A stretch of 64,000 nt of DNA from Symbiodinium natans (GCA_905221605.1 CAJNDS010002065.1:329501-393500); one strand, 5' to 3'; positions 39,224 to 48,895 are shown, counted from the first letter of the stretch. The notes: generated from the sequence alone by a model not told the origin. Program-made: numbers and translations.

Positions 39224-41242
39224 ATGCGGCCGTTGACTATCCACAGCGTTGCCGGGTCGACATTTGAGCTCCGTGTGGACGATGTGGAAACGGGGCTGGA
39301 TGTGCGGAGACGCGTCGCAGGAAGTGTTGGCCTTTCCGCAGCGTCAATCGCGCTGACTTCAGGTGGCCGTGTCCTCGAACTGCTCCAGCCGCTGCTGCAA
39401 CAAACTAAAAACCAAGAGCTCACATACGTGGCTCGTAAATTTGGCGCAGGCTGTGCGGCACGCAGTATAGAGCAAGCATTAGCAAGGACAGAATTCAATG
39501 AAGATACGAAAGAAGACACGGATGCCATGGATGCCATGGATGCCATTGTTGCCTTGACCTTCGGCGAAAATTTCAACCAGAGCTTGCAAGGGGTTCAGCT
39601 TCCCAGCGGCCTGCAGACCTTGACCTTCGGCGATGATTTCAACCAGAGCTTGGAAGGGGTGCAACTTCCCAGCGGCTTACAGACCTTGGCCTTCGACCAT
39701 GATTTTAACCAGAGCTTGGAATTGGTCCAGCTTCCCAGCGGCCTACAGTCCTTGACCTTCGGCGATGTTTTTACCCGGAGCTTAGAAAGGGTGCAGCTTC
39801 CCAGCTGCCTAGAGACCTTGACCTTCGGCCATGGTTTCAACCAGAGCTTGGAAGGGGCGCAGTTGCCCAGCGGCCTACAGACCTTGACCTTCGGCGATAA
39901 TTTCAACCAGAGCTTGGATCGGGTCCAGCTTCCCAGCGGCCTACAGACCTTGGCCTTCGGCTTTTGTTTCAACCAGAGCTTGGAAGGGGTGCAGATTCCC
40001 AGCAGCCTACAGACCTTGACCTTTGGCGGACTCTTCGACCAGAGCTTGGACGGGGTCCAGCTTCCCAGCGGCTTGCAGACCTTGACCTTCGGCCGTCGTT
40101 TCAACCAGAGCTTGGAAGGGGTGCAGCTTCCCAGCGGCTTACAGACCTTGACCTTCGGCCATGAATTTAACGAGAGCTTGGAATTGGTCCAGCTTCCCAG
40201 CGGCCTACAGTCCTTGACCTTCGGCCATGGTATCAACCAGAGCTTGGAAGGGGTCCAGCTTCCCAGTGGTCTACGGACTTTGACCTTCGGCGATGCTTTT
40301 ACCCGGAGCTTAGAAAGGGTGCAGCTTCCCAGCGGCCTGCAGACCTTGACCTTCGGCCATGGCTTCAGCCAGAGCTTGGAAGGGGTGCAACTTCCCAGCG
40401 GCCTACAGACCTTGGCCTTCGGCTATTCTTTCAACCAGAGCTTGGAAGGAGTGCAGCTTCCCAGCTGCCTAGAGACCTTGACCTTCGGCCATTCTTTCGA
40501 CCAGAGCTTGGAAGGGGTCCAGCTTCCCAGCGGCTTACAGACCTTGGCCTTCGGCCATTCTTTCGATCAGAGCTTGGCAGGGGTGCAGCTTCCCAGCGGC
40601 CTGCAGACCCTGACCTTCGGCTGTAAGTTCAACCAGAGATTAGAAGGGGCTCGGCTTCCCAGCGGCCTACGGACCTTGACCTTCGGCCATGGTTTCAACC
40701 AGAGCTTGGAAGGGGTGCGGATTCCCAGCGGCCTACAGACCTTGACCTTCGGCTATTCTTTCAACCAGAGCTTGGAAGGGGCGCAGCTTCCCAGTGGCCT
40801 ACAGTCCTTGACCTTCGGCTATTCTTTCAACCAGATCGTGGAATTGCTCCAGCTTCCCAGCGGCCTACAGTCCTTGACCTTCGCCGGCCATGGTATCAAC
40901 CCGAGCTTGGAAGGGGTGCTTCTTCCCAGCTGCCTAGAGACCTTGACATTCGGCCATGGTTTCAACCAGAGCTTGGAAGGGGTCCAGCTTCCCAGCGGCC
41001 TACAGTCCTTGACCTTCGGCTATTCTTTCAACCAGAGCTTGGAAGGGGTCCAGCTTCCCAGCGGCCTACAGACCTTGGCCTTCGGCCATTCTTTCGATCA
41101 GAGCTTGGCAGGGGTGCAGCTTCCCAGCGGCCTGCAGACCTTGACCTTCGGCCATGGCTTCAGCCAGAGCTTGGAAGGGGTGCAGCTTCCAAGCTCCTTA
41201 CTGTGTTTCTCTTCGCGCAGGTTTACGGTGCACACGTCTTGA
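39224..41242 (+). CDS. Ubiquitin-like N-terminus plus 25 leucine-rich repeats (BspA-like family)
   Basis: An intact single-exon gene of 672 codons. Residues 1-75 (TIHSVAGSTFELRV ... SGGRVLELL ... ELTYVARK) resemble the ubiquitin-like head common on such dinoflagellate proteins. From about residue 104 there are 25 repeats of 22 residues, consensus LPSGLQTLTFGxxFNQSLEGVQ, with one 23-residue unit (FAGHGINPSL). Variants such as FTRSLERV and FNQSLELV recur in blocks, indicating segmental duplication. No signal peptide or membrane segment is visible, so it is probably intracellular and binds protein. The ATG at 39224 gives the head domain in frame. The tail FTVHTS falls in a sequence duplicated beyond the next array, so the original C-terminus may have been altered. 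Confidence 0.85.
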   Translation: MRPLTIHSVAGSTFELRVDDVETGLDVRRRVAGSVGLSAASIALTSGGRVLELLQPLLQQTKNQELTYVARKFGAGCAARSIEQALARTEFNEDTKEDTDAMDAMDAIVALTFGENFNQSLQGVQLPSGLQTLTFGDDFNQSLEGVQLPSGLQTLAFDHDFNQSLELVQLPSGLQSLTFGDVFTRSLERVQLPSCLETLTFGHGFNQSLEGAQLPSGLQTLTFGDNFNQSLDRVQLPSGLQTLAFGFCFNQSLEGVQIPSSLQTLTFGGLFDQSLDGVQLPSGLQTLTFGRRFNQSLEGVQLPSGLQTLTFGHEFNESLELVQLPSGLQSLTFGHGINQSLEGVQLPSGLRTLTFGDAFTRSLERVQLPSGLQTLTFGHGFSQSLEGVQLPSGLQTLAFGYSFNQSLEGVQLPSCLETLTFGHSFDQSLEGVQLPSGLQTLAFGHSFDQSLAGVQLPSGLQTLTFGCKFNQRLEGARLPSGLRTLTFGHGFNQSLEGVRIPSGLQTLTFGYSFNQSLEGAQLPSGLQSLTFGYSFNQIVELLQLPSGLQSLTFAGHGINPSLEGVLLPSCLETLTFGHGFNQSLEGVQLPSGLQSLTFGYSFNQSLEGVQLPSGLQTLAFGHSFDQSLAGVQLPSGLQTLTFGHGFSQSLEGVQLPSSLLCFSSRRFTVHTS

Positions 41243-41335
41243 AACCCTAAAACCCTAAAACCCTAAACCCTAAACCCTAAACCCTAAACCCTAAACCCTA
41301 AAACCCTTAGGTTTAAGGTACACACCTCTTAAACA
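41220..41335 (+). repeat. CCCTAAA array flanked by ~24-bp direct repeats
   Basis: GGTTTACGGTGCACACGTCTT at 41220 and GGTTTAAGGTACACACCTCTT at 41310 (about four mismatches in 24) flank a CCCTAAA array at 41243-41306. Both are preceded by AG. Confidence 0.75.
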
Positions 41336-41660
41336 CTGAGGTCGCAAATGGAAAAGGAGTGAAAGTTTGTTCCGGAGGGTCCTGGGCTGTGAGCTTCCCG
41401 TGGCTGTCCCATGGCTCTGGGTTTAGGGTTTAGGGTTTCGGGTTTAGGGTTTAGGGTTTCGGGTTTAGGGTTTAGGGTTCAGGGTTTAGGGTTGGTCCAA
41501 GGTTGATACCAACAGTCCCTAATTAACAAGGCTTTAGGGTTTAGGGTTTAGGGTTTAGGGTTTAGGGTGTACTCTTTAGGGTTTAGGGTTTAGGGTACTA
41601 TAATCCCGATTAAGGACTGTTAGTATCAGGGGGAACATCCTGAGTCCAAGGTACAACCCC

Positions 41661-41885
41661 TGCTTGGAGGTTCATTGTACTTAGCAACCGAATGATATCT
41701 GTGCTTGTAACCCAAATATAACCCTATTGGGGTGCTTAAGGGGGCTTATATGTGGGTTATAACTACACTTATACTGGGTCACCCTAAACCCTAAACCCTA
41801 AACCCTAAACCCTAAACCCTAAACCCTAAACCCTCAACCCTCAACCCTAAACCCTAAACCCTAAGTACCCTGAACCTCCAAGTAG
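41661..41885. mobile_element. TIR element TGCTTGGAGGTTCA...TGAACCTCCAAGTA with internal array
   Basis: Terminal inverted repeats of roughly 25 bp (TACTTAGCAACC side and CTAAGTACCCTGAACC side) enclose a unique core and a CCCTAAA array (41782-41864). Relatives lie at 21374, 24264, 29928, 30135 and 42130. It ends just before the exon acceptor at 41903. Confidence 0.7.
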
Positions 41886-41903
41886 GTGAATCCTCAATCC
41901 CAG

Positions 41904-41972
41904 GCCGAGGGCGAATCGACCGCCAGCGCCCCCGCTGCCAACGCAGGCGCCGAGTCAGGGGGCGTGTTCCGG
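41904..41972 (+). CDS. Putative exon (AEGESTASAPAANAGAES)
   Basis: Acceptor CTCAATCCCAG and donor CGG|GTTTAGGG; 23 codons, phase 0 on both sides. Ala/Ser-rich, ending GGVFR. Confidence 0.5.
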
Positions 41973-42129
41973 GTTTAGGGTTTAGGGTTTCGGGTTTAGG
42001 GTTTAGGGTTTAGGATTTCGGGTTTAGGTTGTAGGGTTTAGGTTTTAGGGTTTAGGGTCGGCCAGCGTCAGCCCAGCAAGCATGCGCAACTGGCCCTTCA
42101 CATCAGGTGTGCAGGACTTGCCGAATCCC

Positions 42130-42198
42130 TACTTGGAGGTTCATGGTACATAGGAACCAATTATAGGGTTTAGGGTTTAGGGTTTAGGGTTTAGGGTT
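42130..42198. mobile_element. Partial TIR element entering a TTTAGGG array
   Basis: TACTTGGAGGTTCATGGTAC at 42130 matches the TIR family; after CCAATTATA it passes into TTTAGGG and no right end is found. Confidence 0.5.
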
Positions 42199-42206
42199 AT
42201 CCACAG

Positions 42207-42269
42207 CCAGCCGGCGCGTATGTCCAAGTGCTGGATGCGGCACACACCCAGAACTTAGCAGCTGAATGA
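42207..42269 (+). CDS. Candidate terminal exon (PAGAYVQVLDAAHTQNLA)
   Basis: Acceptor TTATCCACAG after a TTTAGGG array; 20 codons and TGA. Phase 0 agrees with 41972. Another island (42093-42112) may lie between. Confidence 0.4.
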   Translation, partial: PAGAYVQVLDAAHTQNLAAE

Positions 42270-42324
42270 GCACACTTGACACTTCTTGGGATACCACCAT
42301 CCCCTAGAGAACTGAAAGTTTACA

Positions 42325-42357
42325 CTTTTTTTTTTTTTTTTGGGGGGGGGGGGCTCA
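42325..42357 (+). repeat. T-run followed by G-run
   Basis: About 17 T then 13 G, a G-rich homopolymer junction. Length is likely unreliable in the assembly. Confidence 0.8.
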
Positions 42358-42694
42358 TGAAACTCAGCAACTAAGAGAAAGTGAGTCGGTAGCCGATTCA
42401 ACCACCATGGTAGCTATGGACATCTTCATGCTCACGATCCTTCATACGAGTCTTATTTCCTGAGATGCTTCCCTTGCCCTAGACTTAAGCCTTAAACCTT
42501 AAACCCTAAACCTGAACCCTGAACCCCAAACCACAAACCCCTGAAAGCCTCAAATCTGAACCTCGAAACCCGAAAGCCTAAACCCTGAAAACACTAAACC
42601 CTAAACCCCGAAAACCCAAGCTTGAACCCTCCCAAACCCTAAACCCTCAACCCTCAACCCTAAACCTCACTTACTACATATATATATATATATA

Positions 42695-42835
42695 TGTCAA
42701 CCCTAATGGGTTTCGTGGGGCACAGACCTTCGTGGGCAAGGCACATGCCTTAGTGGGCAAGGCACAAACCATAGTGGGCAAGGCGCACGCTTCCCCCCCC
42801 CCGCCCCCCTCCCCGCCCCGCGTTCGCCCTGCTCG
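42695..42835 (+). repeat. Short repeats of TTAGTGGGCAAGGCACA
   Basis: Three diverged units share GTGGGCAAGG with the 21-bp satellite at 32.1-32.8 kb, followed by a C-rich tract, as there. Confidence 0.6.
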
Positions 42836-43980
42836 ACGGCCCCGGGCTCACTCAGATTAGGGTTTAGGATTTAGGATATAGGGTTTAGGGTTTAGGGTTT
42901 CACCCCCTACTCAATCTCCCCCCTCCTCCCCACCACGCCTAAACCCATAAACCCCTAAACCCCTAAACCCCTAAACCTCTAAACCTCTAAGCCCCTAAGC
43001 CCCTAAACCCCTAAACCCCTAAACCCCTAACCCCCTAAACCCGAAATCCCTCAACCCTAAGGCCTTAAACCCCAAACCTTAAACCCCAACAGGAAATCCG
43101 ATAGTGTAATATAGGGGTCGGAGTGATTACTAATAGCATTCCCTTCTGGTCCCATATAATTATACTATACTGACCCCCAAAACTCTGTTCTAGGGTTTAG
43201 GGTTTAGGGTTTAGGGATAATTCTTCAGGCTCCTAGTGTAGCACAGGACGCTCCGCCTTCCGAGCCGAAGTTCAAGGCAGTGATCAGATCTGGACGGTTT
43301 CGGATGTTAGGGCTTTCTAGGGTTTGGCGTTTAGGGTTTAGGGTTTGGGGTTTAGGGTTTGGGGTTTAGGGTTTAGGGTTTACAAGGTTTAGGAGTTTGG
43401 GGCTTTATAGGGCTTGGGGTTTAGGGTTTAGAGGTTTGGTTTCGGACTTTACGGCTTTATAGGGTTTGGGGTTTGGGGTTTCGAGGTTTGGTTTCGGATT
43501 TTAGGGTTCAGGGGTTTAGGGTTTAGGGTTTAGGGTTTAGGGTTTGAGGGTTTGGCGTGTGGGGGGCAGGCGTTCTGGGTTTAGGGCTTAGGGGGTTCAA
43601 GACTTTGGGGTTTCGTTTCTTAATTGCTTGTGTGTAAGATTTCATGTGAGTGGAGGATCCCTTTTCCCAAAAAGGTTTTGCGTTTAGGATTTAGGGTTTG
43701 GGGCTACTTTAGGGTTCAGGGTTTAGGGTTTAGGGTTTAGGGCTACTTTAGGGTTTAGGGTTTAGGGTTGCTGTGCAATTTTGCTTGCTTGTTACGGCTC
43801 TCTACTTGTTTGGCTGCATGGTGAATAGCTTGTACCGTAGGAGCAGGGCACAATTCCTTACCGCCAAGCCAGGACAGCGAGCAGAGTGGAAAGTGAAAGT
43901 GAAAAAGTTGTGTATCTCAAACCCCTAAAGAAAAGCAGACCCTCCTAAAGAAAAGCATGTCTACAGAAGCATTCAAGAAG

Positions 43981-44010
43981 CCACCCCCCCCCCCCCCCCC
44001 CCCCCCCCCA
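43981..44010 (+). repeat. C-run
   Basis: Uninterrupted run of about 27 C, about 100 bp upstream of the exon-like island at 44113. Confidence 0.85.
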
Positions 44011-44112
44011 AACACTGAAAGCCCATACACACTAAGTCCAAAACCCCTAAACTCTAAACCCTAAACCCTAAACCCTAAACCCTAAAATCTATCAACGCTG
44101 AAGTTCCTGCAG

Positions 44113-44213
44113 GCGCCCCCGACTGCAACCACGGTCACATCGAAGGCGCCGCCGGGCGCGGCGCCGCCCAAAGCGGAGGTCGGGTGGTCCCAGAAAATTC
44201 AGGATATCACAGG
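44113..44213 (+). CDS. Putative exon with KAPP motif (TATTVTSKAPPGAAPPK)
   Basis: Acceptor GTTCCTGCAG; 33 codons; donor GG|GTTTAT. Continues AEVGWSQKIQDIT. Confidence 0.5.
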
Positions 44214-44642
44214 GTTTAGGGTTTATCTCGAGGGTTTAGGCTTAGGATTTAGGGTTTAGGGTTTAGGGTTTAGGGTTTAGGGTTTAGGGTTTAGGGTTTA
44301 GGGTTTAGGGTTTACGGTCTAGGGACTTTGCTTAAACCCTTAAAACTCAGAGGCTTCCAAACCCCTTAATGAAGGAATTTCCCCTTAAACATGATAGTAG
44401 GAACCCTTACCTTAATCAAGGAATATCTCGAAGGAACCCAAGTATGATTTAAGGCATAGTCTTTAATTAAGGGGTTTTGGATACCTTAAATCATAGTAGG
44501 AACCCAAAAATGATTTCAGGTACATGGCCTTAAGGGGCTTTGGACTCTCTCGGACAAGTGGTGCCGCGGGTAAGCGAGATGGTCGTAAGTGGCAGTAAGT
44601 TTCATTGGTGTAGTTTTTCTTTGTCCCCGACTCCAAAATATG

Positions 44643-44762
44643 TCGACTAGGATGCCCAGTAGTACCCTTCTTCCCTTTTTGGGGGTTTAGGTTCCCTTAT
44701 AAACCCCTTCAAGCAAAAAAGGGCCCCCTTTTTAAGCCTAGGTTACTGGGCAGCCTAGTCGA
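44643..44762. mobile_element. 120-bp element with 18-bp terminal inverted repeats
   Basis: TCGACTAGGATGCCCAGT at the left pairs with ACTGGGCAGCCTAGTCGA at the right (17 of 18). No ORF. Size fits a MITE or introner-like element. Confidence 0.7.
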
Positions 44763-44898
44763 GTTTTTTTGGAAAGGTTCATGAGCAGTTCGGCTTCAGT
44801 GTCATTGGATGGGATGTCCTCAAAAGTTCGGCCTGGGATACTTTTTTCCTCAACATGCCAATCAGAATCCCAAAGATGTAGTTGCGTATGTGGTCGCT

Positions 44899-44899
<1 letters not shown>

Positions 44900-44946
<47 letters not shown>

Positions 44947-44965
44947 CATATATATATATATGGTC
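44900..44965. repeat. (TA)n microsatellite
   Basis: Long TATA run with CATA interruptions. Similar short runs lie at 42678, 49387, 60427 and 60495. Confidence 0.9.
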
Positions 44966-45119
44966 CTTTCTTGGGTACCAGGGCTGAGCTGGGATTTAGG
45001 TTTCAGCGTCTCAGGCTTCAGCCCTAACAGGGTTTAGGGTTTAGGGTTTAAGGTTTAGGGTTTAGGGTTTAGGGTTTAGCCCTAAAATCTGGTCTCTGGA
45101 GGGTTGTGGCACTTGCCAT

Positions 45120-45298
45120 CTTGGTAGCCCAGTGGTACCCTTTTGCCCATTCTTTGGTTCTGGTAACCAACCCCAAAGGAAGTACCCTTAAACCCTAAAC
45201 CCGAAACCCTAAACCCTAGACCCTAAACCCTACACCCTGAACCCTCAACCCTGAACCCTAAACCCTCCCTTGTTTAAGATGGTCACTGGGCTACCAAG
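45120..45298. mobile_element. TIR element CTTGGTAGCCCAGTG with internal CCCTAAA array
   Basis: Perfect 15-bp arms at 45120-45134 and 45284-45298; the interior contains a CCCTAAA array (about 45187-45268). A related left end, CTTGGCATCCCAGTGGTGCC, lies at about 62464. Confidence 0.65.
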
Positions 45299-45617
45299 GC
45301 TGAAGAGTCTCGTTCAAATCATAATTATGGTGGCAACCTAGGGTTTAGGGTTTAGGGTTTAGGGGTTAGGGCTTAGGGCTTAGGGCTTAGGGTTTAGGGT
45401 CGTACAGAGGGGAGCCCCATGTTCGAAGAGGGCTTTGGGGTTTGCAAGGCAAGTTGTGGGGCGCCTTGCACCTCCCTAAACCCCATCCCAGGACCCCAAA
45501 GGCACAGTGCCCTAAACCCTAAACCCGAAACCCTAAAACCCTAAAACCCTAAACCCTAAACCCTAACCCTAAACCCTAAACCCTAAACCCTAAACCCTAA
45601 ACCCTAAACCCTAAACC

Positions 45618-45735
45618 CTAAGACCCTAAGACCCTAAGACCCTAGACCCTAAGACCCTAAGACCGTAAGACCCTAAGACCCTAGATCCTAAGACCCTAAG
45701 ACCCTAAACCCGAAGACCCTATACTCTAAGCCCTA
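45618..45735 (+). repeat. Variant array CCCTAAGA
   Basis: Octamers ACCCTAAG repeated about a dozen times within a CCCTAAA array. Confidence 0.85.
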
Positions 45736-45791
45736 AACCCTAAACCCTAAGCCCTAAACCCTAAACCCTAAGACCCTATGAGGTGCGGCAG

Positions 45792-45842
45792 GTCGCGAAG
45801 AAGGCTCCGCCGGTCCTTAACGGGAACGTTTCTTGGCCGAGT
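45792..45842 (+). CDS. Putative exon with KAPP motif (VAKKAPPVLNGNVSWPS)
   Basis: Acceptor GGTGCGGCAG, donor AGT|GTAGGA (or two bases earlier). Phase 0 entry. Confidence 0.45.
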
Positions 45843-46093
45843 GTAGGACTCCCGAGGTGTTGCGGGGGGGAGGTTTAGGGTTTAGGGTTTAAGGTTGGGG
45901 TTTGGGGTTTAGGGTTTGGGGTTTAGGGTTTAGAGTTTGGGGTTTAGCGTTTGGGGTTCAGAGTTTAGGGTTTGGGGTTTAGGGTTTAGGGTTTGGGGTT
46001 TAGAGTTTAGGGTTTGGGGTTTGGGGTTTAGGGTTTGGGGCTTGGGGTTTAGGGTTTAGGGTTTCGAGTTTAGGGTTTAGGGTTCAGAAGGCG

Positions 46094-46300
46094 ATGGAGG
46101 CTACTTTTGGGTGGGTCAAAGACCCCAATGCACATTGCTTCCTTTTGAGCTTGCGAAAGGACATTGATGTCCTTGGGAAAGCTGACAACCTGAGCGGACC
46201 CAAAATTCCTGCCAGCGATTGGACGCGACTCTGCTCGCTTTCCTGCCTCTTCCGCACCCCGCCAGACTCGTCATCCAATCAAGGTCTGACTCAGCGATAA
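46094..46300 (+). CDS. Uncharacterised ORF or exon (FGWVKDPNAHCFLLSLRK)
   Basis: Preceded by GGTTCAG at the end of an array. Frame open to 46300, with a second frame (GDGGYFWVGQRPQC) open at its start. Part of it (KADNLSGP) is the inverse of the repeats at 46.46-46.69 kb, so it may be a repeat rather than a gene. Confidence 0.3.
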   Translation: MEATFGWVKDPNAHCFLLSLRKDIDVLGKADNLSGPKIPASDWTRLCSLSCLFRTPPDSSSNQGLTQR

Positions 46301-46459
46301 TTTGTCACTCGGACATCACAGAAGGCAATCTTGCTAGATGTAGTCAGGAGGAGCGGCAGGCGCGGCGCAGAACCAATCCCGACAGACCGGAACAGCAAAA
46401 GGCAGCTGCAAGTGATGGATCAGGACACGCCTGCAGCCCCAACTGGTGTGGGAGCTGAG

Positions 46460-46690
46460 CAATCCATCTGACCCCCAAAACCACCCCAAAAGTGCAATTT
46501 GCACCAAAAGGCCAAAGGGCATGTTGGGTCCACTCAGGCTGTCAGCTTCCCAAAGCAGTCCATCTGACCCCATAATCACAATATGCACCAAAAGGCCAAA
46601 AAGGTGCATTGTGTGTCCGCTCAGGCTGCCAGCTTCCCAATGCAGTCCATCTGACCCCAAAACCACCCCAAAGTGCAACTACGATTTCCT
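46460..46690 (-). repeat. Tandem ~85-95-bp units, inverse of 46179-46205
   Basis: CAGTCCATCTGACCCC recurs near 46463, 46555 and 46639 with CACTCAGGCTGTCAGC-type blocks between. On the minus strand they encode repeated SDGLLWEADSLSGP. AAGCTGACAACCTGAGCGGACC at 46179 is the same block in opposite orientation. Confidence 0.7.
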
Positions 46691-47821
46691 TCTAGTGGGG
46701 TTTAGGGTTTGGGGTTTCGGGTTTAGGGTTTGGGGTTTAGGGTGTAGGGTTTGAGGTTAGGGTTTAGGGTTTGGTTTGGGCTTTAGGGTTTAGGGTTTAG
46801 GGTTTAGGGTTTGGGTTTAGGGTGTAGTGTTTGGGGTTTAGGGTGTAGGGTTTGGGGTTTAGGGTTTACGGTTTGGGGTTTGGGGTTTAGGGTTTAGGGT
46901 TTCGGGTTTCGGGTTTAGGGTTTAGGGTTTAGGGTTTGGGGTCTAGGGTTTAGGGTTTGGGTTTTGGGGTTTAGGGTTTAGGGTGTGGGGTTTGGGGTTT
47001 AGGGTTTATGGATTCGGGTTTAGGGTTAGGGTTTAGGGTTTGGGGTTTTGGGTCTAGGGCTTGGGGTTTAGGTTTTAGGGTTTAGGGTTTGTGGTTTGGG
47101 GTTTCGGGTTTAGGGTTTGGGGTTTGGGGTTTAGAGTTTGGGGTTTAATGTTTAGGGTTTAGGGTATTCATTGAAGTAGGGTTTCCAGGGACATCGGGGG
47201 CAGATTTTCGGGTTCGGGGAGCTGTTAAGAGTTGTAGTGGCTCAACCCGCAACCCTGGACGTCATAGAAGACGCAACAATCCTCGAAACCTCATACGGCC
47301 CAACCCTAAACCTCTTAAGGGTCCTAAGCCCTCCAGACTACGAAGCCCTTTGAACCCCAAGACTCCGCAAAGCCCTTTTTGGCCAACCCAGTGCCAAACC
47401 GACACCCTGAACCCTAAACCCGAAACCCTAAACCCTAAACCCTAAAACCCTAAACCCTAAACCCTGAACCCTAAACCCGAAACCCGAAACCCTAAACCTT
47501 GCAGGAACCTGAGCCCTAAGCGCGAAAAGCTGCAAAAAGCCCTTAACCCCACTCCCCCCCGAAAAGCCCTGAACCCGAAAACCCTGAACCCTAAACCCTA
47601 AACCCGAAGCCCTAACCTTACAGGATCTTACAGGAAGCTGAGCCCTAATAGCCATTTCTCTAAACAGGTCCCCTTTTGTGGTGATGAAAAGGCGGCCCCT
47701 AACATTTGGGGTACCCCAAAAAGGGACCATGAGTCTTGAGAACTGACCCCTTAGGAGTATCCTTCAGAGGGTTTAGGGTTTAGGGTTTAGGGTTTAGGGA
47801 AAGACCATCCCAAGACCTGCA

Positions 47822-47946
47822 AACCCCCCCCCCCCCCCTCCCCCCTCCCCCCCCCCACTCCCCCCCTCCCCCCCTCCCCCCCTCCCCCCCTCCCCCCCTC
47901 CCCCCCCACCCTCCCCCCCTCCCCCCCTCCCCCCCCCCCCTCCCCC
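47822..47946 (+). repeat. 125-bp C/T-only tract
   Basis: Almost pure C7T-type repeats (one A or two), running directly into the exon-like island at 47952, so it is placed like an exaggerated polypyrimidine tract. Confidence 0.85.
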
Positions 47947-47951
47947 CAAAG

Positions 47952-48030
47952 CGACGCCCAAAACGCCGAGGCGTCCGCCCCTCCGCTGCCCACCAAAGCC
48001 CCGCCCGTGGAGTATCCTCAGCCGGCGAAG
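47952..48030 (+). CDS. Putative exon with KAPP motif (ASAPPLPTKAPPVEYPQP)
   Basis: Acceptor CCCCCCAAAG after the pyrimidine tract, donor AAG|GTTCAG; 26 codons. The best-formed member of the KAPP islands. Confidence 0.55.
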
Positions 48031-48314
48031 GTTCAGCACCCGGTTTAGGGGTTTAGGGTTTGGGGTTTGGGGTTTAGGGTTTAGGGTTTAGGGTTTAGGG
48101 TTTGGGGTTGAGGGTTTAGGGTTTCAAGCCCTGTGGGCGCAAGGTTTTGGGGATTCGGGCTTAGGGGTTCTTGCTGGTTCTGAGTAGGGAATAATTAAGC
48201 ACCCTAAACCCTAAACCCCAAACCCTAAACCCTAAACCCTAAACCCTAAACCCTGACCCCTAAACCCTAAACCCTCTTCCAGTGGTGTAGCTTAAGCCCG
48301 AAACCCTAAACCCT

Positions 48315-48425
48315 GTGGATGGTGGAGGCGGAGCGAATGAGTCGGGGGAGGATGTGCCCGGATTGGCAGGGTCGATGCACAGCACGCGCCAGGAAAATCC
48401 TTTTGGATTGGTTTTGGGCGGTGGA
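48315..48425 (+). CDS. Putative exon (VDGGGGANESGEDVPGLA)
   Basis: Open frame ending GGGA with GGA|GCCCTAAA, a GC donor at the array edge. The left boundary is unclear; the frame runs back through a CCCTAAA stretch to a TAG near 48287. Confidence 0.4.
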
Positions 48426-48539
48426 GCCCTAAACCCTAAACCCTAATTAAGCCCTATGCCCTAAACCCTATGCCCCAAGCCCGAAACCCGAAACCCTAAA
48501 CCCGCAACCCTAAACCCTAACCCCTAAGCCCTAAAACCC

Positions 48540-48895
48540 TAGAATGCAAGTGTGGAGAAGGGTCAGGCTCTTGGTGGAAGCGGACTGAGGCGGGGAGGAG
48601 ATGCGTTGCAGTGGTGGAGCTTCTTTGACGGGGGTGGTGGGCCAGGTCGTGCTGTTCCGGGTGTTGATGGGGGTTGTGGTGGCGGTGATATGATGCGAAT
48701 GGGGGGCTACATCGTTTTTTTTTGTTGTTTCTTTTCTTCTTTGTACGCTGCCGGTGATGTTCTGGCTGACGCTGGGGGAGCTGGTGGTGGAACGGAGAAG
48801 GAAAAAGGGGGAGGTGAGGATATTCCTGGTGGTGATTGTCCGTGGGGTGAGCTCTTGGTGTGGTTGGTGGGGCTTAATATGGAAAAAAGAACCCT
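48540..48895 (+). CDS. Gly-rich ORF, about 118 codons
   Basis: Frame continuing the Gly-rich style of the previous island (SVEKGQALGGSG, GGTEKEKGGGEDIPG). A T-rich stretch (48713-48750) reads FFCCFFSS and may be a short intron. No family recognised. Confidence 0.35.

Larger units (their letters stand above)
41336..47820. repeat. Telomere-like arrays and unique spacers
   Basis: Both orientations, for example TTTAGGG at 44240-44315 and 45880-46085, CCCTAAA at 45515-45620, and degenerate TTTGGGG/TTTAGGG at 46695-47165. Segment 43780-43980 is unique, with no gene seen. Confidence 0.8.

Noticed and set aside
39595-40236. Minus-strand 213-codon ORF opposite the LRR gene
   Set aside because: Antisense of the repeats (KLWLKSSPKVKVCRPLG); it exists only because the repeat unit is a multiple of three.
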